Notes: generated by a model not told the origin, from the letters alone. Shown: positions 1 to 7,786, counted from the stretch's first letter. The stretch is DNA of 21,227 nucleotides from WHSM01 sp050701635 (GCA_050701635.1 JBOGDF010000049.1:1-21227), one strand, 5' to 3'. Program-made: numbers and translations.

Positions 1-36
1 ACGGCGATCTTGTTGGGTGGTGCGGCGTCAGCGGCG

Positions 37-804
37 TCAGCGGCGGGGTGGCTCGGTCCAGGGACCGCCTGAGTCCGCGGCGCCGGGTAGGCGGGTGGTG
101 CGCTCGCCCTCGTCGAGGTCGGCACCGGGGCGCCACGCCGGCTCGTGCGACTCGGGCCACGGCGGAGCGGGGCGGGTCGGCTCGTCGGAGACGTACCCGA
201 AGGCTTCGTACCGGCTCTGGTCCGCGCCGGCCGGAGGGGTGCCAGCGAACGCACGGGTCGGCTCCTCGCGGCCCAGCGGCCGGCCCGCCATGATCGGGTC
301 GTCCGCGCCGAAGCTCTGCCGGGCGCCGGCCGGCGTCGGGGCGCCGATCGGGGCAGCGCTGTCGGACAGGAAGGTGTCGTCGGGCTGCTCATACTTCGGC
401 CACTTCCGCCACCGGCCGATGCTGAGCAGCGCCACCACCAGGGAGGTGCCGAGCACGGCGGCCAGCCCCGTCGTGGCGGGGGCGATGATGATCATGCCAC
501 CCGGGGCGCTGAGCAGCTCGGTGGAGCCGAGCTTCGGGAACGCGGTGGGCCGGTAGACGTACAGCAGCTGCCCGCCGAGCAGCAGCAGGCCGGCGACCAG
601 CGGACCAAGCGGGGAGATCCGGGTGCTGGCGATCAGCCCCACGATCAGCCCGGCCGCGGCCAGGATCGCCACGGCGGTCAGCGCGGCGCCGGAGCCACCG
701 CCGTCCGCCATCGCCTGCGAAAGTTTGACTTGGCCGAGCCCGGTCGCGATCCAGACCGCAGGAGCGATCACCAGGCCGGCGAGGAGACTCAAGAAATGTC
801 GCAC
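37..804 (-). CDS. Four-helix membrane protein with a long disordered cytoplasmic tail, function unknown
   Basis: The 255-residue product has four hydrophobic segments, about residues 4-23, 40-60, 66-84 and 103-129. A charged, proline-rich tail of about 125 residues follows and is predicted disordered. The tail repeats short Thr-Arg motifs (EPTRAF, EPTRPA, TTRLP), which resemble sites used by actinobacterial Ser/Thr kinases; that link is inference. The start is a GTG at 804 with a purine-rich GGGAAGG about 8 bases upstream. It diverges from the thioesterase gene across 53 bp. I do not recognise a named family; it looks like a lineage-specific conserved membrane protein. The reading frame has clean third-position GC bias and is complete. 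Confidence 0.75.
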   Translation of the reverse strand: MRHFLSLLAGLVIAPAVWIATGLGQVKLSQAMADGGGSGAALTAVAILAAAGLIVGLIASTRISPLGPLVAGLLLLGGQLLYVYRPTAFPKLGSTELLSAPGGMIIIAPATTGLAAVLGTSLVVALLSIGRWRKWPKYEQPDDTFLSDSAAPIGAPTPAGARQSFGADDPIMAGRPLGREEPTRAFAGTPPAGADQSRYEAFGYVSDEPTRPAPPWPESHEPAWRPGADLDEGERTTRLPGAADSGGPWTEPPRR

Positions 805-843
805 GGGGAATGCCTTCCCTGGGGGACGGTCCGTCTGGCACCG

Positions 844-849
844 TACCTT
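844..849 (+). promoter_or_regulatory. Candidate -10 box (TACCTT) for a leaderless thioesterase mRNA
   Basis: TACCTT ends 8 bases before the ATG at 858, and no ribosome-binding site precedes that ATG. A TANNNT box at this distance puts transcription start at or next to the start codon. No convincing -35 box is visible. Confidence 0.4.
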
Positions 850-857
850 CTCTGGTT

Positions 858-1376
858 ATGAGCGAGAACCCCAGCCCGGATGCCAAAAAACCGACATCGG
901 CATCCCGCGTCACGCTGAGCCGCATCATGTCGGCCATCGATGTGAACCTGTACGGCACCGTCCACGGCGGTGTGATCATGAAGTTGATGGACGACGCGGC
1001 AGGGGCCGCGGCGGCCCGTCACAGCGGCGGCAACGCGGTCACCGCCGCCATCGACGAGATCGCATTCCTGGAGCCGGTACGCGTCGGGGACCTCGCGTAC
1101 GCGCACGCCCAGGTGAACTGGAGTGGCACCAGTTCGATGGAGGTCGGCGTACAGGTGCTGGCCGAGCGGTGGGACCAGGCCGGCACCGCCCCGGTACGGG
1201 TCGCCACGGCGTACCTGGTCTTCGTCGGCGTGGACCCGGACGGCGAGCCGAGGCGGATCCCCGCCGTGCTCCCGGAGACCGACACCGACGTACGCCGCTT
1301 CCGCGAAGCCGAGATCCGCCGCGAACACCGGCTCGCCCGCCGCGCCGCGATCCTCGCCTCGCGCGGCTCGGGGTAG
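858..1376 (+). CDS. Acyl-CoA thioesterase, hotdog fold
   Basis: The 172-residue product is a single hotdog-fold acyl-CoA thioesterase of the YciA/cytosolic acyl-CoA hydrolase type. It should hydrolyse acyl-CoA to free acid and CoA in the cytoplasm. The diagnostic segment is at residues 30-46: Asn30, then GTVHGG at 33-38 capping the active-site helix, then Asp45 in MDDAAG as the likely catalytic acid. The core ends near residue 130 and is followed by a charged Arg/Glu-rich helical tail. I chose the ATG at 858 rather than an in-frame ATG 48 bases upstream, because family similarity begins after 858 and a -10-like box sits just before it. Acyl chain preference cannot be read from the sequence. 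The acetoacetyl-CoA synthetase follows on the same strand 138 bp later. Confidence 0.88.
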   Translation: MSENPSPDAKKPTSASRVTLSRIMSAIDVNLYGTVHGGVIMKLMDDAAGAAAARHSGGNAVTAAIDEIAFLEPVRVGDLAYAHAQVNWSGTSSMEVGVQVLAERWDQAGTAPVRVATAYLVFVGVDPDGEPRRIPAVLPETDTDVRRFREAEIRREHRLARRAAILASRGSG

Positions 1377-1514
1377 CCCGGTCGACCCGCGCCCGCGATG
1401 TGGGGAGACGGCAGAACGGCCCGCCACACTGTGGTGCCAGAGCCCGCTGCGCGGGGCGGCACCCGGCCGGGCAAGATGAGCGGAGTCCCCGACGACCGCG
1501 GTGGAGGAGCCCTC

Positions 1515-3473
1515 ATGACCTTTGGTGACGTGCTGTGGCGGCCGCCGGCTGACGTGCTCGCGACGTCCCGGATCGGCGACTATCTGCGGTGGCTCGCCAC
1601 GCACCGGGGTGTGCAGGCGAGTGACTACGACACGCTGTGGCGCTGGTCGACCGAGGACCTCGCGGGGTTCTGGTCGTCGATCTGGGACTACTTCGGGGTG
1701 GTCGGGCATTCCCCGTACACCCGGGTGGTCAGTGGACAGATGCCGGGCGCGCGTTGGTTCGACGGGGCGACGTTGAACTACGCGGAGAATCTGCTGCGGA
1801 TGCCGGGGCTGGCCGGTGACGCGGTGGCGGTGATCAGCCATTCCCAGACCCAGGGCGCGTGCGCGTTGACCGCCTGGGAGCTGCGGGATCAGGTGGCGCG
1901 GGCCCGTGCGGGGCTGCGCCGGCTGGGCGTGGGCCGGGGTGACCGGGTGGCGGCGTACCTGCCGAATATCCCGGAGACACTGGTGTTGATGCTGGCCACC
2001 GCCAGCCTGGGGGCGATCTTCTCCTCGTGCGCGCCGGAGTTCGGCACCCGCAGCGTGGTCGACCGGTGGCGGCAGATCGCGCCGAAGGTGCTGGTCGCGG
2101 TCGACGGCTACCGGTACGGCGAGAAGCCGATCTCCCGGCTGGCCGAGGTGGCGGCGATCCGGGAGGCGCTGCCGAGCCTGACGCACGTGGTGTCGCTGGC
2201 GTACCTGGAGAACGGGCTGCCCGACGCGCTGCCGTGGTCGGCGCTGGTGGCGCAGCCGGCGGTGCTGGCGTTCGAGGCGGTGCCGTTCGATCACCCGCTG
2301 TACGTGCTGTACTCCTCGGGCACCACGGGGCTGCCGAAGCCGATCGTGCACGGCCACGGCGGGATCCTGCTCGAACATCTCAAGGCGCTGGCACTGCAGA
2401 TGGACCTGGGTCCCCGGGACCGGTTCTTCTGGTTCACCACCACCGGCTGGATGATGTGGAACTACCTGGTCTCTGGGCTCGCGGTGGGCAGCGCGATCGT
2501 GATGTTCGACGGCGACCCCGCCAAGCCGGATCTGGGCGAGATGTGGCGGTTGGCGGCGGACTCGGGCGTGACGTATTTCGGGACCTCGGCGCCGTACCTG
2601 CTCGCCTGCCGCAAGGCCGGCCTGGTGCCGCGGCAGATCGCGGAGCTGGGAGCGGTGCGCGGCCTCGGGTCGACCGGCGCGCCGTTGCCCGGCGAGGGAT
2701 TCCGCTGGGTGTACGACAACGTCGGCGCCGACCTGCAGCTGATGTCCTTTTCCGGCGGCACCGACCTGTGTACGGGCTTCGTCGGCGGCGCCCCCCTGCT
2801 CCCGGTGTACGAGGGCGAGATCTCGGGACGCTGTCTGGGCGCGAAGGTCGAGGCGTACTCCCCGGAAGGCAAACCGCTGGTCGGTGAGCTGGGGGAGCTG
2901 GTGATCAGCGCCCCGATGCCGTCGATGCCGATCGGGTTCTGGGGCGACACCGACGGCACGCGCTACCGGGAGGCGTACTTCGACGTGTTCCCCGGCGTGT
3001 GGCGGCACGGCGACTGGATCACCATCACCGAACGCGGCTCGTGCGTGATCACCGGCCGCTCCGACGCCACCCTCAACCGGGGCGGGGTACGGCTCGGCAC
3101 CGCCGAGTTCTACTCCGTCGTGGAAGGCCTCGACGAGGTGGTCGACTCGCTGGTCGTACACCTCGAAGACACCGAAGGCGGCGCCGGCGAGCTGCTGCTG
3201 TTCGTCGCGTTGGCCGACGGCGTGAGCCTCGACGAGCCGCTGCGCAAGCGGATCGCGGGCGCGCTGCGCAGCAGCCTCTCGCCCCGCCACGTACCCGACG
3301 AGATCCACCAGGTCGCCTCCGTGCCACGCACCCTGTCCGGCAAGAAACTCGAAGTCCCGGTCAAGAAGATCCTCACCGGTACGCCCGCCGACACCGCCGC
3401 CGCCAAAGGCGCGCTCGCCAACCCCGAGTCGCTGACCGACTTCGAACGCCTCGCGTCTGTCCGCTCGGCCTGA
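1515..3473 (+). CDS. Acetoacetyl-CoA synthetase (acetoacetate--CoA ligase)
   Basis: The 652-residue length matches the acetoacetyl-CoA synthetase branch of the ANL superfamily. The enzyme activates acetoacetate with ATP to acetoacetyl-AMP, then to acetoacetyl-CoA (EC 6.2.1.16). The N-terminal 100 residues (WRWSTEDLAGFWSSIWDYF and onward) are the ACS N-terminal domain. The phosphate-binding loop YSSGTTGLPKP is at about 266-276, and FSGGTDLCTGF is typical of this branch. GRSDATLNRGGVRLGTAEFY marks the hinge, and SGKK with Lys610 is the C-terminal catalytic lysine. The start at 1515 has GGAGGAG at 1503-1509, five bases upstream. Substrate choice within short 3-oxoacids rests on family resemblance. 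A link to ketone-body or polyhydroxybutyrate use is inference. Confidence 0.93.
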   Translation: MTFGDVLWRPPADVLATSRIGDYLRWLATHRGVQASDYDTLWRWSTEDLAGFWSSIWDYFGVVGHSPYTRVVSGQMPGARWFDGATLNYAENLLRMPGLAGDAVAVISHSQTQGACALTAWELRDQVARARAGLRRLGVGRGDRVAAYLPNIPETLVLMLATASLGAIFSSCAPEFGTRSVVDRWRQIAPKVLVAVDGYRYGEKPISRLAEVAAIREALPSLTHVVSLAYLENGLPDALPWSALVAQPAVLAFEAVPFDHPLYVLYSSGTTGLPKPIVHGHGGILLEHLKALALQMDLGPRDRFFWFTTTGWMMWNYLVSGLAVGSAIVMFDGDPAKPDLGEMWRLAADSGVTYFGTSAPYLLACRKAGLVPRQIAELGAVRGLGSTGAPLPGEGFRWVYDNVGADLQLMSFSGGTDLCTGFVGGAPLLPVYEGEISGRCLGAKVEAYSPEGKPLVGELGELVISAPMPSMPIGFWGDTDGTRYREAYFDVFPGVWRHGDWITITERGSCVITGRSDATLNRGGVRLGTAEFYSVVEGLDEVVDSLVVHLEDTEGGAGELLLFVALADGVSLDEPLRKRIAGALRSSLSPRHVPDEIHQVASVPRTLSGKKLEVPVKKILTGTPADTAAAKGALANPESLTDFERLASVRSA

Positions 3474-4036
3474 CCGACCGGGGCTGGCGGACCCTGGACC
3501 GGTTAAGTGACCGACGCCACATGACTACTCTTCGTGTCGTTGTGATTTCAACCTGATACTTCCCTGTCCCGACCGCGTTGACGGCGTGGGCGGCATCGCG
3601 CCGGAGTCTGTCCAGGTCGGGGCGCCGAGACCGGTGTGGAGCCGTGGCCGGCGGGCCGTGCGGGAAAACGATCAGCAGCCGCGCCATCGCCGGCAACCTG
3701 GCAATACCGGCTATAAGCCGTAATTCGGGTCGAGCGTCACTCCGAGTGAATAAGTGCCGTATCAGCCCGGGCGTCGAGACTTGTTTCGTAGGCCATCGGG
3801 CCTGTCTACTTTCGTTCCGTCGGACAACGGCAAGCAAGACACGTACGGAGGTTCGGTGGATGCGTCTGCTCCGCAGCGCTGGTCGCGACGGTGTGGGGGG
3901 CCGTCGCGACTCCGCCGGGCACTGTCGACTTGATTCGCGACCGCGCCGGTTCCGAGGCTGGCCGGTCCTCCCCAGGGTGGGCGGCGTCGCTTCGGCGACG
4001 CCGCCCATTGGGGCCCGTCGCCGAAGCGATCCCGGG
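3474..4036. other. Gene-poor intergenic stretch with small hairpins
   Basis: No convincing gene lies between the AACS stop and the TIGR03089 stop. Long frames that cross this stretch are open only because of high GC. The stretch is less GC-rich than the flanking genes, especially about 3510-3560 and 3695-3850. It contains small dyads: CGGCT-ATA-AGCCG at 3708-3720, and AGGCC-ATCG-GGCCT at 3790-3803 followed by a T-richer run that could be a weak terminator. A GGAGG at about 3847-3851 precedes a GTG and an ATG near 3856-3860, which open only short frames without recognisable products. Strong hairpins at 3979-4029 are listed separately. Confidence 0.6.
3979..4006 (-). terminator. Strong TTCG-loop hairpin downstream of the TIGR03089 gene
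   Basis: GGGCGGCGTCGC at 3979-3990 and its perfect complement at 3995-4006 form a 12-bp stem closed by a TTCG tetraloop. It begins about 30 bp beyond the minus-strand stop at 4037. There is no U-tract, which is common for actinomycete terminators. It could also serve plus-strand transcripts arriving from the AACS gene, since its position is between converging genes. Confidence 0.75.
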
Positions 4037-4783
4037 TCACGCCGTGGCGGTGATCCGCTCCTGATCCGTACGGGTGGCCAGCTTCGCCTCGTCGGTATTG
4101 CGACACAGCACCACCGACGCGCCGGCCGCCAGCGGTGCGAGCAGCCAGTCCAGTGGCCGGGCCGGGCGGTCGGGGGAGTCGGTGATCAGCAGCCGGCCGC
4201 CGGCGGCGAGCCCGAGCGCCTCGGCCCGCTCCCGCCCGGCGCCGGCCAGTGCCGCGTGGCTGAGCGGCCCGCGCGGCAACCCGACCAGCGCGGGCGCGTC
4301 CGGCTCCACCGGCTCGGCCGGTACGAAGCGGTCGCCGTACTGGCGTACCTCCACGGCGTAGTCGGCGAAGCCGGGCGGTACGTCCCGCAGCGGGGCGCCG
4401 AACGGGGCGAGCGAGAGCAGGTAGCGCTCGTCGGCGGGCCAGCCGCGCGCCTCGTCGGCCCGGTCCGCGGCGGCGAACACCACGTCCACCGGGGACGCGG
4501 AATCCGAGCGTGCGCCGTGCGCGGTGCCGAGACCGGCCGCCCAGCAGCCGAGCAGCACCCCGGCGGTCTGCCAGTGCGCCGGCAGCAACGCCACCGCGGT
4601 GTCGCCCGGGCTCAGCCCACAGCCGTCGACCAGCAGGTTCGCGGTCTTCGCCACCCAGTTGTCCAGGGTGGCCAGCGACAGCTCGGTACGCTCGCCGGTG
4701 GCGTCGTCGTAGTACGTCAGGAACGGCCGTGCCGGGTCATCGGCGACAGCGGCGGCGAGCAGCCCCGCGGGTGTCTGTGACAT
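4037..4783 (-). CDS. TIGR03089 family protein (truncated AMP-binding-enzyme-like)
   Basis: The 248-residue protein matches the actinobacterial TIGR03089 family, which resembles the N-terminal part of adenylate-forming enzymes. Visible markers are LATLDNWVAKTANLL (residues about 38-52) and GLSPGDTAVALLPAHWQTA (about 56-74), the usual ANL N-terminal pattern. The C-terminal end GASVVLCRNTD is also typical. The ATP-binding SSGTTG loop and the C-terminal catalytic lysine domain are absent, so adenylation activity is unlikely; the role is unknown. It starts 33 bp after the response regulator stop on the same strand, so it is probably the third gene of the sensor kinase operon. No strong ribosome site is seen before its ATG. 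A hairpin follows its stop. Confidence 0.85.
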   Translation of the reverse strand: MSQTPAGLLAAAVADDPARPFLTYYDDATGERTELSLATLDNWVAKTANLLVDGCGLSPGDTAVALLPAHWQTAGVLLGCWAAGLGTAHGARSDSASPVDVVFAAADRADEARGWPADERYLLSLAPFGAPLRDVPPGFADYAVEVRQYGDRFVPAEPVEPDAPALVGLPRGPLSHAALAGAGRERAEALGLAAGGRLLITDSPDRPARPLDWLLAPLAAGASVVLCRNTDEAKLATRTDQERITATA

Positions 4784-4816
4784 GGGATCCAGTCTCTCGG
4801 GAGGGCGGCGGGACCC

Positions 4817-5482
4817 TCAGCCCGGGGTGACGATGCGGTGGTCGAAGGCGTACACGATGGCGGCGGCGCGATCCCGCAGGTCGAGCTTGGCGAAGATCCG
4901 CCCGATGTGGCTCTTCACCGTGACCTCGGAGATGAAGAGCTCGTCGGCGATCTCGGTGTTGGACCGGCCCCGCCCGATCAGCGCCAGCACGTCCAGCTCC
5001 CGCGGAGTGAGCTGCTCCGGGGTGTCGGCCGGCGCCGCGGAGCCCACCGGCACCGACCGGTACGCCGCCAGCACCCGCCCGGTGACCGCCGGGTCCAGCA
5101 GCGCCTCGCCGGCCGCGACCGTACGCACCGCGCGTACCAGCTCCTCGGCGGGGGAGTCCTTCAGCAGGAAGCCGGCGGCGCCGGCGCGCAGCGCACCGGA
5201 GAGCAGCTCGTCGTCGTCGAACGTGGTGAGAACCAGTACGGGCGGCGGCGCGGCGTGCCGGCGCAGCCGTTGGGTGGCCTCGATCCCGCCGATGTGCTTC
5301 ATCCGCAGGTCCATCACCACCACGTCGGGCTTGGCCTCCTCGACCGCCCGCTCCACCTCGCTGCCGTCGGCGCACTCGGCGACGATCTCGAAGCCGTCCT
5401 TGCGGCGCAGGATCCGGCGCAGCCCGGAGCGCACCAGCTCCTGGTCGTCGACGAGCATCACGCGTACCAGCGGCTCGATCAC
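4817..5482 (-). CDS. NarL/LuxR-family response regulator
   Basis: The 221-residue protein has an N-terminal receiver domain (about residues 6-122) and a C-terminal LuxR-type helix-turn-helix (about 157-212). Receiver landmarks are acidic Asp12/Asp13, phosphoacceptor Asp58 in VVVMDLRM, Thr86/Thr87 and Lys108 in LLKDS. The HTH reads LTPRELDVLALIGRGRSNTEIA and continues into VTVKSHIGRIFAKL. It is a DNA-binding transcription regulator phosphorylated by the adjacent kinase. The start is a GTG at 5482 whose GTGA overlaps the kinase stop, implying translational coupling. A longer in-frame extension upstream would run inside the kinase gene and is not family-like. Targets cannot be read from the sequence. 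Confidence 0.93.
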   Translation of the reverse strand: MIEPLVRVMLVDDQELVRSGLRRILRRKDGFEIVAECADGSEVERAVEEAKPDVVVMDLRMKHIGGIEATQRLRRHAAPPPVLVLTTFDDDELLSGALRAGAAGFLLKDSPAEELVRAVRTVAAGEALLDPAVTGRVLAAYRSVPVGSAAPADTPEQLTPRELDVLALIGRGRSNTEIADELFISEVTVKSHIGRIFAKLDLRDRAAAIVYAFDHRIVTPG

Positions 5483-6708
5483 TGCTCGGCCGCCGTCGCC
5501 GTACGCCACTTGAACATGCTGAGCTTGTCGCAGGCCTCGGGCTCGGGTGCGGGACGGGGCAGCTTCACCTCGACCAGCCAGCCGTCGGACTCGGGCCCGG
5601 CCCGGAAGGCGCCGCCCATCAGGTCGCAGCGCTCCCGCATGCCGCGCAGCCCGGAGCCGCCCTCGGCGCGGACGGACACGCCGTTCAGGCTGTTCCACAC
5701 CGCGAACCGGGCCGGGTCCGAGGTCAGGTCCAGGGTGGCGCGGACCCGGGCGCGGGGCGCGTGTTTGGCCACATTGGACAGTGACTCCTGGGCGATCCGG
5801 TAGAGCCCGAGCCCGGCCGCCTCCGGCACCGTGTCGAGCTCGCCCTTGGACTGGTACGCGAGGTCCATCCCGGCCGCCCGGAAGTCGGCCACCAGCGCGT
5901 CGATCTCGCGTACCCCCGGCAGCGCGGCATCCTCGCGGCCGCCCTCCAGCAAGCCCACCGTACGGCGGATGTCGGTCATCGCCTGCCGGCCCAGCCGCTC
6001 CGCGTCCCGCAGTGCGTCGACCGCCTCGTCCACGTCGCCGTCGCCGTCCTCGAGGTCCCGCCGGGCGGCGGTCAGGTGCAGCAGCGTGATGCTCAGCGAG
6101 TGCGCGATCACGTCGTGCACCTCACGGGCGATCCGCTGCCGCTCCTCGGTGGCGGCCCGCGCCGCGCGGGTCACGGTCATCGCGCGTTCCCGCTGCAGCT
6201 CCTTCATCTGCCACTGCATCACGAAGCCGATGTTCCAGCCGGCCAGGATCACGGCGATCCAGATCAGCACGTTGCCGTCGATCGGCTGCAGTGCGTCGAT
6301 GCCGATCAACACCGCTCCGATCCCCAGGGTGTACGGGGCGCTGAGCCGTACCGACGAGGTGGCCGCCAGCTCGCCGGCGAGCAGGCAGAACATCAGCGGC
6401 GCCATGTCGTTCGGGACCGGCTCGATGATCATCAGTCCGGCCGTACCGACGCTCACCACCAGCGCGAACAGCCAGCGCGGCGGCATCCACCCGGACAGGT
6501 GCTCCACCAGCCACGGGCTGATCGCGAGCAGCCCGAACAGGTCGTCCAGACCGGGCGGTACGAGGGGATCGCGCTGCAGCACCGCCAGTACGGTGGCGCC
6601 GAGCGCCAGCGCGGTCATGCACGCGGGGATCCACCACGGCCACTCCAGCCCCTTGAGATTGGACGGAGGTCGGCCGCGCAGGAAATCCGCGATCACGCGC
6701 ACGCTCAC
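5479..6708 (-). CDS. Membrane-bound sensor histidine kinase, NarL/DesK type
   Basis: The 409-residue protein has about five membrane helices between residues 27 and 165. A HisKA_3 dimerisation helix follows, with phosphoacceptor His198 in REVHDVIAHSLS, and a C-terminal HATPase domain from about residue 295. The N-box is visible as ESLSNVAKHA (Asn312) and the G2-like segment as GGSGLRGMRERC. The usual Asp of the G1 box is replaced (AVWNSLNG at about 336-343), a variant I recall from other actinobacterial kinases of this class. There is no extracellular sensor domain of any size, so sensing is probably by the membrane segments. The start at GTG 6708 fits the family and lies 7 bases after a TAGGCT box, with no ribosome site, suggesting a leaderless mRNA. 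The signal is unknown. Confidence 0.9.
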   Translation of the reverse strand: MSVRVIADFLRGRPPSNLKGLEWPWWIPACMTALALGATVLAVLQRDPLVPPGLDDLFGLLAISPWLVEHLSGWMPPRWLFALVVSVGTAGLMIIEPVPNDMAPLMFCLLAGELAATSSVRLSAPYTLGIGAVLIGIDALQPIDGNVLIWIAVILAGWNIGFVMQWQMKELQRERAMTVTRAARAATEERQRIAREVHDVIAHSLSITLLHLTAARRDLEDGDGDVDEAVDALRDAERLGRQAMTDIRRTVGLLEGGREDAALPGVREIDALVADFRAAGMDLAYQSKGELDTVPEAAGLGLYRIAQESLSNVAKHAPRARVRATLDLTSDPARFAVWNSLNGVSVRAEGGSGLRGMRERCDLMGGAFRAGPESDGWLVEVKLPRPAPEPEACDKLSMFKWRTATAAEQ

Positions 6709-6715
6709 GTACCCC

Positions 6716-6721
6716 AGCCTA
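6716..6721 (-). promoter_or_regulatory. TAGGCT -10 box for the kinase operon, leaderless
   Basis: On the minus strand TAGGCT is followed by seven bases (GGGGTAC) and then the GTG start at 6708. The sequence before the start holds an anti-ribosome-site motif (CCTCCTT) and no ribosome site, so a leaderless start is the simplest reading. No clear -35 box is seen. Confidence 0.5.
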
Positions 6722-6873
6722 AGGAGGTGGCCGGCCCCGGCGCATCCGACCCTGGGCGGATGATCACCCGCCCGGGGTCGTACCGGGAAGACCCGCCCCG
6801 CGTACGCAGACCCGGAGTCGCGGCGTCCGTAGCGTCCGGAGGGACAGCCCGGTACGTCGTCAAGGAGGTCGAC

Positions 6874-7329
6874 ATGAGCACCGCTTGGGAGCGCTACCAC
6901 CGCCGCGCCGCGATCGTCCGTCAGGTGCTGGCCCGCCTCGAGGCCACCGGCGGTACGGCGCCGTGGCAGGAGTACGCAGAGGTGTTCGGCGACCGCGACG
7001 ACCTGCTCCGGGAGCTGCACCGGGTGTGGTCGACCCGCCTGGCGGCCCGGGTGGAGAACGCGCTGGAGTGCGACCACCATGAGCAGCTGACCAGCGTGGT
7101 GCAGGCGTGGCGCGAAGTAGCGGCTGAGCTGCCGGCGCTGCGCCGCCTCCTCGACCAGCACGCCGGCGACCCCGCCATCTGGCGCGCCACCCGCCGCGAA
7201 CACCGCATGCTCGCCGTCGCCGCCGGCCTAGCCACCCTCACCGACCCCGAAGACCACGCGGTAGCCGAAGGCGTCCGCCTCACCACCTCCCTCACCAACC
7301 CCACCCCCCGCACCCTCCTCTCCGCGTGA
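6874..7329 (+). CDS. Small soluble protein of unknown function
   Basis: The 151-residue product is largely helical by composition, rich in Arg, Ala, Glu and Leu, with no signal peptide or membrane segment. I do not recognise a domain. Coding is supported by a strong AAGGAGG ribosome site at 6862-6868, five bases before the ATG at 6874. Uninterrupted third-position GC bias and a terminator-like inverted repeat right after the stop add support. A TAGCGT box at 6830-6835 could be the -10 of its promoter. It diverges from the sensor kinase operon with 165 bp between. A much longer in-frame open stretch upstream is an artefact of GC content and overlaps the kinase gene. It may be a lineage-specific protein; no function is proposed. 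Confidence 0.8.
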   Translation: MSTAWERYHRRAAIVRQVLARLEATGGTAPWQEYAEVFGDRDDLLRELHRVWSTRLAARVENALECDHHEQLTSVVQAWREVAAELPALRRLLDQHAGDPAIWRATRREHRMLAVAAGLATLTDPEDHAVAEGVRLTTSLTNPTPRTLLSA

Positions 7330-7338
7330 CCCCGGCCG

Positions 7339-7411
7339 CACTTGGGAGGGTGACGGCCGGTCGACACGCCGTCGCGATCGGCGTGTCGAGCTGCCCTCAA
7401 CCTCCCAAGTG
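7339..7411. repeat. 73-bp inverted repeat, likely bidirectional terminator
   Basis: The outer arms CACTTGGGAGG (7339-7349) and CCTCCCAAGTG (7401-7411) are perfect complements. The inner arms TCGACACGCCG (7361-7371) and CGGCGTGTCGA (7379-7389) are also perfect, with a 7-base loop. The intervening segments (7350-7360 and 7390-7400) pair at most positions. It lies exactly between two converging stops, 9 bp after the plus-strand stop and directly against the minus-strand cupin stop at 7412. Its length and two-part symmetry are more than a simple terminator needs, so a dispersed palindromic repeat is an alternative. Confidence 0.8.
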
Positions 7412-7786
7412 TCAGCGGACCCAGGGCGGTGAGATGCGGGAGTTGTCGGGGAGTACGGCGTGGAAGCCGACGGTGGTGGTGACCCAGATGGCGGCGGGTG
7501 TGGGCTCGGGGGTGTCGAGTTGGAGGGTGGAATTGGGCGGGGCGACCAGGACGTCGCCGGGGGCCAGCTGGTGCGGCTCGGCGTCGAGGGTGATCACGGG
7601 GTGGCCGTCGAGCACCAGGAAGACCTCCTCGCGGCCGATTCGGTGGGCTACGCCGGTCACCCCGGCCGGTACGTCGAGCCGCCAGGCGCACAGCTGCTGG
7701 CTGCCCAGGCTGGGGGCGGCGTACGAGGTGAACGTGGCGCCGTGGAGCTCGTGCCGTACGGCGTCGGAGGGGCGTACCAGGGGCAT
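7412..7786 (-). CDS. Small cupin-domain protein
   Basis: The 124-residue product is a single cupin domain, the small beta-barrel used by many metal-binding or sensory proteins. Cupin motif 1 is recognisable as GVTGVAHRIGREEVFLVLDG (about residues 42-61) and motif 2 as LAPGDVLVAPPNSTLQL. The usual second His of motif 1 (HxH) and the His of motif 2 are missing, so metal binding may be weak or absent. I chose the ATG at 7786 because GGAG lies six bases before it; an in-frame ATG at 7798 would add four residues. It diverges from a MarR regulator, and two matching dyads lie between them, so MarR probably controls it. The ligand is unknown. Confidence 0.85.
   Translation of the reverse strand: MPLVRPSDAVRHELHGATFTSYAAPSLGSQQLCAWRLDVPAGVTGVAHRIGREEVFLVLDGHPVITLDAEPHQLAPGDVLVAPPNSTLQLDTPEPTPAAIWVTTTVGFHAVLPDNSRISPPWVR

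Noticed and set aside
789..3308. An 839-codon open frame on the minus strand
   Set aside because: It lies antisense to the acyl-CoA thioesterase and acetoacetyl-CoA synthetase genes; composition is His/Arg/Gln-rich with no domain. It is open because of high GC.
3521..3556. A 12-codon ORF after the AACS gene
   Set aside because: No ribosome site and too short to support.
3578..4780. A 400-codon plus-strand frame spanning the gap and the TIGR03089 gene
   Set aside because: No domain; most of it is antisense to the TIGR03089 gene. The short GGAGG-preceded start near 3860 also gives no recognisable product.
6720..6729. Consensus AAGGAGGTGG ribosome-site sequence on the plus strand
   Set aside because: No start codon opening a plausible gene lies at a suitable distance; it is inside the upstream region of the minus-strand kinase gene.
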